Positions 53,224-63,214 of a stretch of 64,000 bases of DNA are shown piece by piece. Origin of the DNA: Aquitalea magnusonii (GTDB lineage Bacteria > Pseudomonadota > Gammaproteobacteria > Burkholderiales > Chromobacteriaceae); contig NZ_AP018823.1 in NCBI RefSeq assembly GCF_002217795.2, positions 1 through 64,000 of the forward strand, given 5' to 3'. Numbering within the stretch: the first letter of the stretch is position 1; every line of letters begins with the position of its first letter. Below the pieces are notes generated by a model. It worked only from the letters and a program-made list of their open reading frames with translations. It was not told the origin of the DNA and searched no databases. Position numbers and translations under genes: made by a program.

Positions 53224-54270
53224 ATGGAGTTCTTGCAAAGCATTCTCGGTAATGAAGCGGGGCTCACGGTGTGGACCTTGCTGAAAATCATCGCCATCGT
53301 GGCACCGATGATGATTGCCGTCGCTTATCTGACCTATGCCGAGCGCAAGGTCATTGGTTTCATGCAGATCCGTATCGGCCCTAACCGGGTTGGTCCGCTG
53401 GGCCTGCTGCAACCGCTGGCTGACGGCATCAAGCTGTTGATGAAGGAAATCATCCTGCCGACGCAGTCCAGCAAGGGCTTGTTCCTGCTGGCGCCGGTGC
53501 TGGCCATCGGCCCGGCACTGGCTGCCTGGGCGGTGGTTCCTTTCAGCGATACGCTGGTGCTGGCCAATATCAACGCCTCCTTGCTGTACATCCTGGCGCT
53601 GTCCTCCATCGGTGTATACGGCATCATCGTGGCCGGCTGGGCCGGTAACTCCAAGTATTCCTTCCTTGGTGCAATGCGTTCCGCTGCCCAGATCGTTTCT
53701 TACGAACTGGCAATGGGCTTTGCCCTGGTTGGCGTACTGATGGTGTCCAGCAGCCTGAACCTGGTTGACATCGTCAAACAGCAAGCACACGGCATGGCAG
53801 GTGGTTCGCTGTTCTCCTGGAACTGGCTGCCGCTGTTCCCGCTGTTCATCGTCTACCTGATCTCCGGTGTGGCCGAAACCAACCGTGCCCCGTTTGACGT
53901 GGCCGAAGGTGAATCCGAAATCGTGGCCGGTTTCCACGTGGAATACTCCGGCATGGCATTCGCCGTGTTCTTCCTCGCCGAATACGCCAACATGATTCTG
54001 GTTTCCGCCCTGACTTCCATCCTGTTCCTGGGAGGCTGGCTGTCGCCCTTCCCGGCAAGCTGGGGCCTGCTGGGTGCCGGTGGCTTCTTCTGGCTGGCCA
54101 TGAAGATGGCGTTTGTGCTGTTCTGCTTCCTGTGGTTCCGCGCGACGTTCCCGCGTTATCGCTATGACCAGATCATGCGTCTGGGCTGGAAAGTGTTCAT
54201 CCCGGTTACCCTGGTGTGGATCCTGGTCCTGGGTATCTGGATGATGACCCCGCTGTCGCTGTGGAACTGA
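53224..54270 (+). CDS. nuoH: NADH-quinone oxidoreductase subunit H
   Basis: A 348-residue membrane subunit with eight helices that links the quinone site to the proton-pumping arm. [21 protein letters not shown] and [24 protein letters not shown] are the invariant loops with the charged residues of the E-channel. Four bases separate it from nuoG. Confidence 0.98.
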   Translation: MEFLQSILGNEAGLTVWTLLKIIAIVAPMMIAVAYLTYAERKVIGFMQIRIGPNRVGPLGLLQPLADGIKLLMKEIILPTQSSKGLFLLAPVLAIGPALAAWAVVPFSDTLVLANINASLLYILALSSIGVYGIIVAGWAGNSKYSFLGAMRSAAQIVSYELAMGFALVGVLMVSSSLNLVDIVKQQAHGMAGGSLFSWNWLPLFPLFIVYLISGVAETNRAPFDVAEGESEIVAGFHVEYSGMAFAVFFLAEYANMILVSALTSILFLGGWLSPFPASWGLLGAGGFFWLAMKMAFVLFCFLWFRATFPRYRYDQIMRLGWKVFIPVTLVWILVLGIWMMTPLSLWN

Positions 54271-54287
54271 GGGGATAGGTAAAGAAC

Positions 54288-54776
54288 ATGGATACGATTC
54301 GCAACTTTTTCAAAACCTTCCTGCTGGTGGAACTGGTCAAGGGTCTGATGCTGACCGGGCGTTATTTCTTTGCCCGCAAGATCACCGTGCAGTTTCCGGA
54401 AGAGAAGACGCCGATCTCCCCGCGCTTCCGCGGCCTGCATGCGCAGCGTCGCTACGCCAACGGTGAGGAGCGTTGCATTGCCTGTAAGTTGTGCGAGGCG
54501 GTGTGCCCGGCAATGGCGATTTCGATCGAGTCGGAACAGCGTGAAGACGGCACCCGCCGTACCTCGCGTTACGACATCGACCTGACCAAGTGCATCTTCT
54601 GCGGTTTCTGCGAGGAAGCATGCCCGGTTGATGCCATCGTCGAAACGCACATCTTCGAATACCACGGTGAAAAACGTGGCGACCTCTACTACACCAAGCC
54701 GATGCTGTTGGCGGTGGGTGACAAGTACGAGGCCGAAATCGCTGCCAACAAGGCAGCCGATGCCAAGTACCGTTAA
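54288..54776 (+). CDS. nuoI: NADH-quinone oxidoreductase subunit I
   Basis: A 162-residue ferredoxin-like subunit with two 4Fe-4S clusters (N6a, N6b) in [15 protein letters not shown] and [35 protein letters not shown] is the conserved lead-in. GGATAGGTAAAG precedes the ATG. Confidence 0.98.
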   Translation: MDTIRNFFKTFLLVELVKGLMLTGRYFFARKITVQFPEEKTPISPRFRGLHAQRRYANGEERCIACKLCEAVCPAMAISIESEQREDGTRRTSRYDIDLTKCIFCGFCEEACPVDAIVETHIFEYHGEKRGDLYYTKPMLLAVGDKYEAEIAANKAADAKYR

Positions 54777-54785
54777 GGGGGCCTC

Positions 54786-55430
54786 ATGAGCATGACTACG
54801 GTTATTTTCTACATCCTGTCCGCCATTCTGCTGTTTGCGGCGGTTCGGGTGGTCACTGCCAAGAACCCGGTACACGCCGTGCTGTATCTGGTACTGGCCT
54901 TCTTCACCAGCTCCGGACACTGGCTGCTGCTGCAGTCCGAGTTCCTGGCCATTACCCTGGTACTGGTTTATGTGGGCGCGGTGATGGTGCTGTTCCTGTT
55001 TGTGGTGATGATGCTGGACATCAATATCGAGCAATTGCGTGAGGGTTTCTGGCGCAATTTGCCGGTGGCGGCAACTGTCGGCCTCATCATGGCTTTCGAA
55101 ATGGTACTGATCCTGACCAACCCGCACACCGGCCTGGCTGATTACAAAGCCGGTGCCGCACTGGCAGCCGATGCCAGCAATGTGAAGGTACTGGGTCGTC
55201 AGTTGTACACCACCTACCTGCTGCCGTTCGAGCTGGCTGCTATTGTGCTGCTGGTGGCCATGGTGGCCGCCATTGGTCTGACCCAGCGTAACCGCAAGGA
55301 TACCAAGGTGGTGGATGCCGGCGATCAGGTCAAGGTTCGCAGTCAGGACCGTGTACGCATCGTGAAGATGCAAGCCGAGAAAAACGTGGAAGCGGCCGAT
55401 ACTGCCGAGTCCGGTGAGCAACAGGCCTGA
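54786..55430 (+). CDS. nuoJ: NADH-quinone oxidoreductase subunit J
   Basis: A 214-residue membrane subunit with five helices. [20 protein letters not shown] and [23 protein letters not shown] are the conserved parts, with the pi-bulge helix in the second. The last 45 residues are a charged cytoplasmic tail longer than the family core. Confidence 0.96.
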   Translation: MSMTTVIFYILSAILLFAAVRVVTAKNPVHAVLYLVLAFFTSSGHWLLLQSEFLAITLVLVYVGAVMVLFLFVVMMLDINIEQLREGFWRNLPVAATVGLIMAFEMVLILTNPHTGLADYKAGAALAADASNVKVLGRQLYTTYLLPFELAAIVLLVAMVAAIGLTQRNRKDTKVVDAGDQVKVRSQDRVRIVKMQAEKNVEAADTAESGEQQA

Positions 55431-55456
55431 CGGCCGAACAACATAAGGGAGGAAAT

Positions 55457-55762
55457 GTGCTGACACTAACTCACTTCCTGGTGCTGGCCGCAATCCTGTT
55501 TGCCATCAGCGTGCTGGGGATTTTCCTGAACCGGAAGAACCTGATCGTGCTGTTGATGGCCATCGAACTGATGCTGCTGGCAGTGAATTTCAATTTCATT
55601 GCCTTCTCGCATTACCTGTCCGATACAGCAGGCCAGATTTTCGTGTTCTTCATCCTGACGGTAGCAGCGGCAGAATCCGCCATTGGCTTGGCCATTCTGG
55701 TGGTGCTGTTCCGCAATATGCGGACCATCAACGTTGAAGACCTGGGCAGCCTCAAGGGCTAA
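55457..55762 (+). CDS. nuoK: NADH-quinone oxidoreductase subunit K
   Basis: A 101-residue membrane subunit with three helices; the helix-buried Glu residues in [18 protein letters not shown] and [18 protein letters not shown] belong to the E-channel. Start is GTG 55457, four bases after GGGAGG (55447-55452); the near ATG at 55455 is out of frame. A GTG start with such a short spacing is unusual in this operon. Confidence 0.95.
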   Translation: MLTLTHFLVLAAILFAISVLGIFLNRKNLIVLLMAIELMLLAVNFNFIAFSHYLSDTAGQIFVFFILTVAAAESAIGLAILVVLFRNMRTINVEDLGSLKG

Positions 55763-55797
55763 GGCAAACCGGTTACCAAACTACAAAGCACACAAGC

Positions 55798-57828
55798 ATG
55801 GATATGAAAAGCTTATACCTGCTGATAGCGCTCTCACCTCTGGTGGGGTCCATCATCGCAGGCTTGTTTGGATGGGCAATCGGCCGCCGCGCTTCCCACG
55901 TCGTGACCATTCTCGGCGTGGCAGTCTCGGCAGCCCTGTCCTTCAAGGTACTTTATGCCTTCCTCACGGGGCAGGCTGAAGTTTTCAACGCGCCGGTCTA
56001 CACCTGGCTGACGGTAGGGGGCTATGAGTTCTCCGTCGGCTTCCTGGTGGACTCGCTGACGGCAATGATGCTGGTCGTGGTGACCTTTGTGTCGCTGATG
56101 GTGCATATCTACACCATCGGCTACATGCAGGAAGACCCTGGCTATCAGCGCTTCTTCAGCTACATCTCGCTGTTTACCTTCTCGATGCTGATGCTGGTGA
56201 TGAGCAACAACTTCATCCAGCTATTCTTCGGTTGGGAAGCCGTGGGCCTGGTGTCCTACCTCTTGATCGGCTTCTGGTTCAAGCGTCCGACCGCCATCTA
56301 TGCCAACCTCAAGGCATTTCTGGTTAACCGGGTGGGTGACTTCGGTTTCCTGCTGGGTATCGGTCTGGTACTGGCCTACTTCGGTGGCTCGCTGAACTAC
56401 AGCGATGTATTTGCTGCTGCGCCGGCACTGGCCAACAAGACCATCCAGATCATTCCTGGCTGTGACTGGTCGCTGCTGACCGTCACCTGCATCCTGCTGT
56501 TCATCGGCGCGATGGGTAAGTCGGCACAGTTCCCGCTGCACGTGTGGCTGCCGGATTCGATGGAAGGCCCGACCCCGATCTCCGCGCTGATTCACGCGGC
56601 AACCATGGTGACCGCCGGTATCTTCATGGTATCGCGCATGAGCCCGCTGTTTGAAATGTCGGATACCGCGCTGAACGTGGTGCTGGTGGCTGGTTCCATC
56701 ACTGCCTTGTTCATGGGCTTCCTTGGCATCGTGCAAAACGACATCAAGCGTGTGGTGGCTTACTCCACGCTGTCGCAGCTGGGTTACATGACCGTGGCGC
56801 TGGGCGTGTCTGCCTATCCGGTGGCCATGTTCCACGTGATGACCCACGCCTTCTTCAAGGCCTTGCTGTTCCTTGGCGCCGGTTCCGTCATCATGGGCAT
56901 GCACCATGATCAGGACATGCGCAATATGGGTGGCCTGCGCAAGTACATGCCGATTACCTGGCTGACTTCGCTGCTCGGTTCGTTGGCGCTGATCGGTACG
57001 CCGTTCTTCTCCGGCTTCTACTCCAAGGACTCCATCATCGAAGCGGTACAACTGTCGCATCTGCCGGCAGCCGGTTTTGCCTACTTCGCGGTGATTGCCG
57101 GTGTATTCGTCACCGCCTTCTACTCCTTCCGCATGTACTTCCTGGTTTTCCATGGCAAGGAACGCTGGATGGAGAAAAAGGACGACCATCACCATGGTCA
57201 TGACGATCACGACCATCATCATGGCCTGGGTCCGAACGACAAGCCGCATGAGTCGCCGTGGGTCGTGACCCTGCCGCTGGTATTGCTGGCCATTCCGTCG
57301 GTGCTGGTGGGCTTCTTTGCCATCGAGCCGCTGCTGTACGGTTCCTTCTTCAAGGGCGTGATCACCATCAACAGTGAAGCACACCCGGCACTGGAAGAAT
57401 TGGCGCATGAATTCCACGGCTCGGTAGCCATGGGCGTGCATGCCTTCACTTCGCTGCCCTTCCTGCTGGCCCTGGCTGGTGTGGTGACTGCCTGGTTCTT
57501 CTACATGAAGGCACCGCAGATTCCGGCTGCCATCAAGCAGAAGTTCAGCTTCGTGAACCAGATCCTGGAAAATAAGTACTACCTGGACGAACTGTATTTC
57601 GCCGTGTTTGCCAAGGGCTCGCGTGCTCTGGGTACCTTCTTCTGGAAGGTGGGCGACATGCTGCTGATTGACGGCCTGGTGGTGAATGGTGCAGCCAAGC
57701 TGGTGGGAACCTTCTCCAGAGTGGTACGCAAGCTGCAGACCGGCTTCATCTACAGTTATGCCATGACAATGATCATTGGCGTGCTGGCTCTGATGACGCT
57801 GTGGTTCTCACAGATCATCCTGCGCTAA
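55798..57828 (+). CDS. nuoL: NADH-quinone oxidoreductase subunit L
   Basis: A 676-residue antiporter-like subunit with about 16 helices, including the long lateral helix at the C-terminus. EAVGLVSYLLIGFWFKRPTAI, SAQFPLHVWLPDSMEGPTPISALIHAATMV (in part) and FSGFYSKDSIIEA carry the conserved Glu, Lys and His of the proton channel. A His/Asp-rich cytoplasmic loop follows near residue 462-475 (HHHGHDDHDHHHG). The ribosome site is weak. Confidence 0.97.
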   Translation: MDMKSLYLLIALSPLVGSIIAGLFGWAIGRRASHVVTILGVAVSAALSFKVLYAFLTGQAEVFNAPVYTWLTVGGYEFSVGFLVDSLTAMMLVVVTFVSLMVHIYTIGYMQEDPGYQRFFSYISLFTFSMLMLVMSNNFIQLFFGWEAVGLVSYLLIGFWFKRPTAIYANLKAFLVNRVGDFGFLLGIGLVLAYFGGSLNYSDVFAAAPALANKTIQIIPGCDWSLLTVTCILLFIGAMGKSAQFPLHVWLPDSMEGPTPISALIHAATMVTAGIFMVSRMSPLFEMSDTALNVVLVAGSITALFMGFLGIVQNDIKRVVAYSTLSQLGYMTVALGVSAYPVAMFHVMTHAFFKALLFLGAGSVIMGMHHDQDMRNMGGLRKYMPITWLTSLLGSLALIGTPFFSGFYSKDSIIEAVQLSHLPAAGFAYFAVIAGVFVTAFYSFRMYFLVFHGKERWMEKKDDHHHGHDDHDHHHGLGPNDKPHESPWVVTLPLVLLAIPSVLVGFFAIEPLLYGSFFKGVITINSEAHPALEELAHEFHGSVAMGVHAFTSLPFLLALAGVVTAWFFYMKAPQIPAAIKQKFSFVNQILENKYYLDELYFAVFAKGSRALGTFFWKVGDMLLIDGLVVNGAAKLVGTFSRVVRKLQTGFIYSYAMTMIIGVLALMTLWFSQIILR

Positions 57829-57871
57829 GGCCCAGACCTCTGGAATTGGAATAACTACTTAGGTTTTGACT

Positions 57872-59368
57872 ATGTTCACAAATCAGTTAAGTCTGGTGAT
57901 CTGGGCCCCCATCGTGGCCGGGTTGCTGGTACTGGCTACGGGAGGAGACCAACGGGCCACCTTGGCTCGCTGGGTCGCCGTAGCCGGTGCCCTGATCGGT
58001 TTTCTGTTGTCCCTGCCGCTGTTTACCGGCTTTGACAACCTGAACGGCGGCATGCAGTTCGAGGAAGTGAAGCCGTGGATTGCCTCCTTCGGTATCCAGT
58101 ACCATCTGGGTGTTGATGGCATTTCCATGCTGTTTGTCATCCTCAACAGCTTCACCACCCTGATGGTGGTGCTGGCGGGCTGGGAAGTCATCAAGAAGCG
58201 CCAGTCCCAGTACATGGCAGCCTTCCTGATCATGTCCGGCCTGATCAACGGTGCATTTGCCGCGTTGGATGCCATCCTGTTCTATGTCTTCTTTGAAGGC
58301 ATGCTGATCCCGATGTACCTGATCATCGGTGTCTGGGGTGGTCCGCGTCGTGTGTATGCATCCTTCAAGTTCTTCCTGTACACCCTGCTCGGTTCGCTGC
58401 TGATGCTGGTTGCCTTGATCTACCTGTACTTCCAGGCTGGCAAGACTTTCGACATCCAGGCCTTCCAGGCGATTGCCAAGATTCCGCTGAATGTGCAGAT
58501 CCTGCTGTTCATCGCCTTCTTCCTGTCGTTTGCCGTGAAGGTACCGATGTGGCCGGTGCATACCTGGTTGCCGGATGCTCACGTGGAAGCGCCGACTGGC
58601 GGTTCCATGGTGCTGGCTGCCATCACCCTGAAGATCGGTGCTTACGGCTTCCTGCGGTTTGCCCTGCCCATCCTGCCGGATGCTGCACGTGAACTGTCGT
58701 GGATCATGGTGGCCCTGTCGCTGGTGGCTGTGGTGTACATCGGCCTGGTAGCGCTGGTGCAGACCGATATGAAGAAACTGGTGGCTTACTCCTCCATTTC
58801 TCACATGGGCTTTGTCACGCTGGGCATGTTCATGTTCACCGGTTCGCATCTGAACCAGTGGGCGGTTGAAGGTGCGCTGGTACAGATGGTGTCGCACGGT
58901 TTCGTATCTGCCGGCATGTTCTTCTGCATCGGTGTGATGTATGACCGCGTACACAGCCGCAACATCGCCGATTACGGTGGCGTGGCCAACAAGATGCCGA
59001 TTTTTGCTGCCTTCATGATGCTGTTTGCCATGGCCAACTCCGGTCTGCCGGCGACTTCCGGTTTTGCCGGTGAGTTCATGGTGATCATGGGCGCGGTACA
59101 GGTGAACTTCTGGTATGCCGCACTGGCTGCCACCACCCTGATCTTCGGCGCTGCTTACACCCTGTGGATGTACAAGCGGGTGATCTTTGGCGAGGTGAGC
59201 AATCATCACGTTGAAGAAATGGCTGACGTGAACAAACGCGAGTTCCTGGTGCTGGTCGTTCTGGCCATTGCAGTGCTGGGCATGGGTCTGTATCCGCAAG
59301 GCTTCGTCGAGAAGATGCACCTGTCGGTGAATGACCTGATTGCGCATGTTGCGCAGACCAAGCTCTAA
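57872..59368 (+). CDS. nuoM: NADH-quinone oxidoreductase subunit M
   Basis: A 498-residue antiporter-like subunit with 14 helices. FFEGMLIPMYLIIGVWGGPRRVYASFKFFLYTL (in part) and VPMWPVHTWLPDAHVEAPTGGSMVLA (in part) are invariant. ATG 57872 is preferred over the in-frame TTG at 57866 because AGG at 57861-57863 fits only the ATG. Confidence 0.97.
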   Translation: MFTNQLSLVIWAPIVAGLLVLATGGDQRATLARWVAVAGALIGFLLSLPLFTGFDNLNGGMQFEEVKPWIASFGIQYHLGVDGISMLFVILNSFTTLMVVLAGWEVIKKRQSQYMAAFLIMSGLINGAFAALDAILFYVFFEGMLIPMYLIIGVWGGPRRVYASFKFFLYTLLGSLLMLVALIYLYFQAGKTFDIQAFQAIAKIPLNVQILLFIAFFLSFAVKVPMWPVHTWLPDAHVEAPTGGSMVLAAITLKIGAYGFLRFALPILPDAARELSWIMVALSLVAVVYIGLVALVQTDMKKLVAYSSISHMGFVTLGMFMFTGSHLNQWAVEGALVQMVSHGFVSAGMFFCIGVMYDRVHSRNIADYGGVANKMPIFAAFMMLFAMANSGLPATSGFAGEFMVIMGAVQVNFWYAALAATTLIFGAAYTLWMYKRVIFGEVSNHHVEEMADVNKREFLVLVVLAIAVLGMGLYPQGFVEKMHLSVNDLIAHVAQTKL

Positions 59369-59391
59369 GCTAAGGCCATAAGGAAAACATA

Positions 59392-60846
59392 ATGAATTGG
59401 GCTGATCTGAACCTGATGCCTGCATTGCCCGAACTGTTTATGTCCGGGGCAATTCTGGTCATCCTCATGCTCGATGCCTTTATCTCGGATGCAAAGCGTG
59501 GCCTGCACTACGGCCTCGCCTTGCTGACGTTGGCAGGCTGTGCCGTTTTGCAGGTGCAAACCTACACGGCAGTGCCAGTGCATACCTTCTCCGGCATGTT
59601 TGTCAGCGATGCGCTGTCCAGTCTGGTAAAGCTGGCCATGTACGGCAGTACCGCCATCGTTCTGGTATACAGCCGTCAGTACATTGCTGACCGCGGCCTG
59701 TTGCGCGGCGAGTTCTTCTCCCTGGCACTGTTTGCCTTGCTGGGTATGAACTTCATGGTGTCCGCATCCAGCTTTGTGTCGCTGTACATGGGCCTGGAGC
59801 TGCTGTCGCTGTCGCTGTATTCGCTGATTGCACTGCAACGCGATTCGGTGAAGGCAACCGAGTCGGCCATGAAATATTTCGTGCTCGGCGCGTTGGCCTC
59901 CGGCTTGCTGCTGTACGGTATTTCCATGATCTACGGTGCCACTGGCACGCTTGATCTGACGCTGGTTGCCAAGGCAGTCAAGGCGCATACCGCCAATGAC
60001 ATGCTGCTGGTGTTTGGTCTGGTGTTCATCGTGGCTGGCTTGTGCTTCAAGCTGGGTGCCGTACCGTTCCACATGTGGGTTCCGGATGTGTACCAAGGTT
60101 CGGCAACCGCGGTTACTTTGATGGTGGGTGCTGCTCCCAAGCTGGCTGCCTTCGTCTTTGTACTGCGTATTCTGGTACAGGGCCTGGAAGCCATGGTGGC
60201 TGACTGGCAAGCGATGCTGGCGCTGGTGGCCGTGCTGTCGATGGCCATCGGTAACATTACTGCCATTGCCCAGACCAATATCAAGCGCATGCTGGCGTAC
60301 TCCACCATTTCGCACATGGGTTTCCTGCTGCTGGGCCTGCTGGCCGGTACGCCGGATGGCTATGCCGCAGCACTGTTCTATTCCCTGATCTACGTGCTGA
60401 TGTCCATGGTCAGCTTCGGCATGCTGCTGGGCTTGTCCCGTGCCGGCTTTGAATGCGAAACCCTGGATGATCTGAAGGGCCTGAACAGCCGCAACAGCTG
60501 GTATGCACTGCTGATGCTGCTGACCATGTTCTCCATGGCAGGTGTGCCGCCGCTGGCTGGTTTCTATGCCAAATTTGCCGTCATCAAGGCGATTGTGGAC
60601 ATTCACCTGTATTGGCTGGCCATTATTGCCGTGATGATGTCGCTGATTGGTGCTTTCTACTACCTGCGTGTAGTGAAGAACATCTACTTTGATGAAGCAC
60701 AGGACAGCTCCGCCATCGTGATGCGTGCCGACATGAAGCTGGTGTTGTCGGTCAATGCCATCGCCCTACTGGTGCTGGGTGTGGTACCGGAGCGTGTAAT
60801 CGTGCTCTGCCTGCAAGCGATGAAACAATCGCTGACAGTAATCTAA
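59392..60846 (+). CDS. nuoN: NADH-quinone oxidoreductase subunit N
   Basis: A 484-residue antiporter-like subunit with 14 helices. YMGLELLSLSLYSLIAL, GLCFKLGAVPFHMWVPDVYQGS (in part) and YSTISHMGFLLLGLLAG are diagnostic. AAGGA lies nine bases before the ATG. It is the last nuo gene; a DUF2818 gene follows after 15 bases. Confidence 0.97.
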   Translation: MNWADLNLMPALPELFMSGAILVILMLDAFISDAKRGLHYGLALLTLAGCAVLQVQTYTAVPVHTFSGMFVSDALSSLVKLAMYGSTAIVLVYSRQYIADRGLLRGEFFSLALFALLGMNFMVSASSFVSLYMGLELLSLSLYSLIALQRDSVKATESAMKYFVLGALASGLLLYGISMIYGATGTLDLTLVAKAVKAHTANDMLLVFGLVFIVAGLCFKLGAVPFHMWVPDVYQGSATAVTLMVGAAPKLAAFVFVLRILVQGLEAMVADWQAMLALVAVLSMAIGNITAIAQTNIKRMLAYSTISHMGFLLLGLLAGTPDGYAAALFYSLIYVLMSMVSFGMLLGLSRAGFECETLDDLKGLNSRNSWYALLMLLTMFSMAGVPPLAGFYAKFAVIKAIVDIHLYWLAIIAVMMSLIGAFYYLRVVKNIYFDEAQDSSAIVMRADMKLVLSVNAIALLVLGVVPERVIVLCLQAMKQSLTVI

Positions 60847-60861
60847 GCGAAAGTCCTGCAT

Positions 60862-61158
60862 ATGCAAGCCAGTGTTGTCACCTTGCTGATTATCGCCTTT
60901 CTGGCGGCAAACCTGCCATTCCTGACCTCGCGTCTGGCAGGGGTGCTGCCGATTGCCAACAAGCATTTTGGTTGGCGTCTGCTGGAAATGGCGCTGCTGT
61001 TTCTGTTGGTTGGTCTGTTTGCCCGTTTTCTTGAGGCCAAGCAGATGCCGGTCCAGCAGCAGCACTGGCAGTTTTATGTCACCACCATCGCTTTGTTTCT
61101 GGTCTTTGCTTTTCCAGGTTTCGTCTACCAGATGTTCTGGAAAAAGCGCGGCAGTTAA
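60862..61158 (+). CDS. DUF2818 membrane protein
   Basis: A 98-residue protein with three predicted helices (VVTLLIIAFLAANLPFL; LLEMALLFLLVGLFARFLEA; FYVTTIALFLVFAFPGFVYQMF). DUF2818 is encoded right after nuoN in many betaproteobacteria; its role is unknown, and a role in complex I assembly is only suggested by position. A strong terminator follows. Confidence 0.88.
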   Translation: MQASVVTLLIIAFLAANLPFLTSRLAGVLPIANKHFGWRLLEMALLFLLVGLFARFLEAKQMPVQQQHWQFYVTTIALFLVFAFPGFVYQMFWKKRGS

Positions 61159-61177
61159 ACGCCATCAAATGTGAAAG

Positions 61178-61206
61178 CAAAACCCGGCCTTGGCCGGGTT
61201 TTTTTA
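61178..61206 (+). terminator. Intrinsic terminator of the nuo operon
   Basis: AAACCCGGCC (61180-61189), loop TT, GGCCGGGTTT (61192-61201), then T to 61205. Confidence 0.88.
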
Positions 61207-61330
61207 TGTGGATGCGGGCTGCAGCGCACTATTGGCATGTTGCGGCAGGCCGGCGCAGCGCAAGCATCACCAGCACAACAATGCGTGTGCAGCCAATAAG
61301 CGGTGGGGACTGGTGTCGTAGGGCAGGCAG

Positions 61331-61353
61331 AAAAAACCCGGCTTGCGCCGGGT
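61331..61353 (-). terminator. Intrinsic terminator of the acyltransferase genes
   Basis: ACCCGGC (61336-61342), loop TTGC, GCCGGGT (61347-61353); read leftwards it is followed by U5-6. It lies 28 bases past the last stop. Confidence 0.75.
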
Positions 61354-61380
61354 GTGATCTGGTTCAGCGTAATACCGTCA

Positions 61381-62247
61381 TCAATAGACGCGTGCTTCGC
61401 CTTCCGGGCGGTTTTTAAAACGCTTGTGCAGCCAGAAGTACTGGTCGGGTATCTCGCGAATACGCTCTTCCAGAAAGGCATTCATGCGCCGTGTATCGGC
61501 CACCACATCATCAGTCGGGTAGTTTTCCCACGCGGGGTAGAATTCCAGCTCGAAGCGATTGCCTACGCGCCGCGCAATTAACGGGACCACCCGGGCGCGC
61601 GCCAGTTTGCTGATGCGCGACAGTCCGGTAATGGTGGCGGCATCCTTCTCGAAAAATTTCACAAACACTGAATCGCGCACCCCGAAGTCCTGATCGGGCA
61701 GGTAGAGGAAAGGGGTGTGTTCCTTGCGCATGGCCTTGATGATGGAACGCAGGCCTTCATTGCGCGGCACGATATAGCAATTGTTATAGCGCTGGCGGCC
61801 AGCATAGATCTGGGCATCCAGCGTATCGTTCTTTTGCTGCGAATAAACGCTCACCAGCGGCAGCACCTGGTTCAGCGCGAAAACACACATCTCGAAGCCG
61901 ACAAAGTGCGGGTAAAACAGGATCACATCCTCACCCTTGGCGCGCAGCTCCTCCACGATGTGCAGATTCTTGATGGTGACCAGCTTGCGGATGCGCTCGG
62001 CAGAACTCCACCATGCCACACCATACTCAAGTGCAAGGCGGATCATGTAGCCAAAATTGGCCTTGATCAGCCGTTCGCGCTCTTTTTCGCTCATCTGCGG
62101 AAAGCAAAGCCGCAGATTGGTAAGGCCAACCTTGCGGCGATCGGCCGCCAGATGATAAGCAAGCAGGCCAAGGGCATCAGCCAGCATGCCGATGGCCCAC
62201 ATGGGCAGCAGGCGAATCAGCCATAACAGGGCAAAAGCAATCTTCAT
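61381..62247 (-). CDS. LpxL/HtrB-family lipid A acyltransferase
   Basis: A 288-residue inner-membrane enzyme that adds a secondary acyl chain to lipid A precursor from acyl-ACP. One N-terminal membrane helix (about 3-25), the catalytic HxxxxE motif in FYPHFVGFEMCVFAL and FLYLPDQDFGVRDSVFVKFF are typical. The ATG at 62247 follows AAGGA and overlaps the preceding gene's stop (ATGA), so the two acyltransferases are coupled. Which acyl position is used cannot be told. Confidence 0.9.
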   Translation of the reverse strand: MKIAFALLWLIRLLPMWAIGMLADALGLLAYHLAADRRKVGLTNLRLCFPQMSEKERERLIKANFGYMIRLALEYGVAWWSSAERIRKLVTIKNLHIVEELRAKGEDVILFYPHFVGFEMCVFALNQVLPLVSVYSQQKNDTLDAQIYAGRQRYNNCYIVPRNEGLRSIIKAMRKEHTPFLYLPDQDFGVRDSVFVKFFEKDAATITGLSRISKLARARVVPLIARRVGNRFELEFYPAWENYPTDDVVADTRRMNAFLEERIREIPDQYFWLHKRFKNRPEGEARVY

Positions 62248-63137
62248 GGGTTTCCTTGCTGATGGTCCGGCGGAGTGACACCTGCCGGGCATTTGTAACG
62301 GTTGTAGCTCCACAGGTACTGGCTGGGAAAGCGGCGGATCAGATTCTCCACGGTCTGGTTCAGCAGCGCACAGTCAGCGTCCTTGTCACCACTGAAAGGC
62401 TGCGGCATGGCTTCGATATGCACAACAAAGCCTTCACCGCGGGGCAGGCGCTCACCGACGAAAAACAACACCTCCACACCGGCAACCTGTGCCAGCCGCG
62501 GCACCAGGCTCATGGTGTAGGCGGGTTTGCCAAAAAATGGAGCCCACACCCCTTCGCCGTTGCCGGGAACCTGATCGGGCAGAATGATGGTGGCTTCGCC
62601 CGATTTCAACGCTTTCATCAGAATGCGCACGCCGGCACCGGTTGCCGGTGCAGTCTTGCCCTTGCCACGGGCGCGGCCTGCCTGCATCACCGGCTCCAGC
62701 CAGGTCAGCTTGGGAGGACGGTACATGGCGGTCAGCGGAAAGGGCAGACGTGAGCTGATGTAACGCCCGGCAATGTCATAGCTGCCCAGGTGCGGGGTGA
62801 CAAAAACAATGCCGTGACCAGCCTGCAAAGCACGTTCCACATGCTCCCAGCCATGGCAGGCTTTTACCAGTGCGGCAATGTCTTCGGGCTCCCGGCACCA
62901 GGCTATTGACAATTCCAATGCACCTTTACCGGTTTCCAGTGCGGATTGTTTGACTAGTCCTTGTAAAACCTGATAATTTTCACAGATTTTACTCGACGCC
63001 AGATTACTTCTCATCCGCTCTGCGTAGCGGGGGGATGAAAGGTAAGTAAGCCGCCCCAGAATGGCGCCGAGACATTGCAGCCACGACAGCGGCAAACGCG
63101 CCAGCAAGGACAACACGAGTTGGACCAGCTTGGACAT
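62244..63137 (-). CDS. LpxL/LpxM-family lipid A acyltransferase
   Basis: A 297-residue relative of the downstream gene. It has an N-terminal hydrophobic segment, the catalytic HxxxxD motif in VTPHLGSYDIAG, ATIILPDQVPGNGEGVWAPFFG and the end QYLWSYNRYKCP. The two proteins are only distantly alike, so they probably act on different positions or at different stages. It is divergent from metK with 77 bases between them. Confidence 0.9.
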   Translation of the reverse strand: MSKLVQLVLSLLARLPLSWLQCLGAILGRLTYLSSPRYAERMRSNLASSKICENYQVLQGLVKQSALETGKGALELSIAWCREPEDIAALVKACHGWEHVERALQAGHGIVFVTPHLGSYDIAGRYISSRLPFPLTAMYRPPKLTWLEPVMQAGRARGKGKTAPATGAGVRILMKALKSGEATIILPDQVPGNGEGVWAPFFGKPAYTMSLVPRLAQVAGVEVLFFVGERLPRGEGFVVHIEAMPQPFSGDKDADCALLNQTVENLIRRFPSQYLWSYNRYKCPAGVTPPDHQQGNP

Positions 63138-63214
63138 GGTTTAGTCAGTGGTGATCGTAAAGCGGCCTATTTTATCATCACACTGTTTTGCTTTATTCGG
63201 GAATCAACAAACAA

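Noticed and set aside
63138..63214. SAM riboswitch in front of metK
   Set aside because: The gap is only 77 bases and no SAM-I, SAM-II or SAM/SAH pattern is visible.
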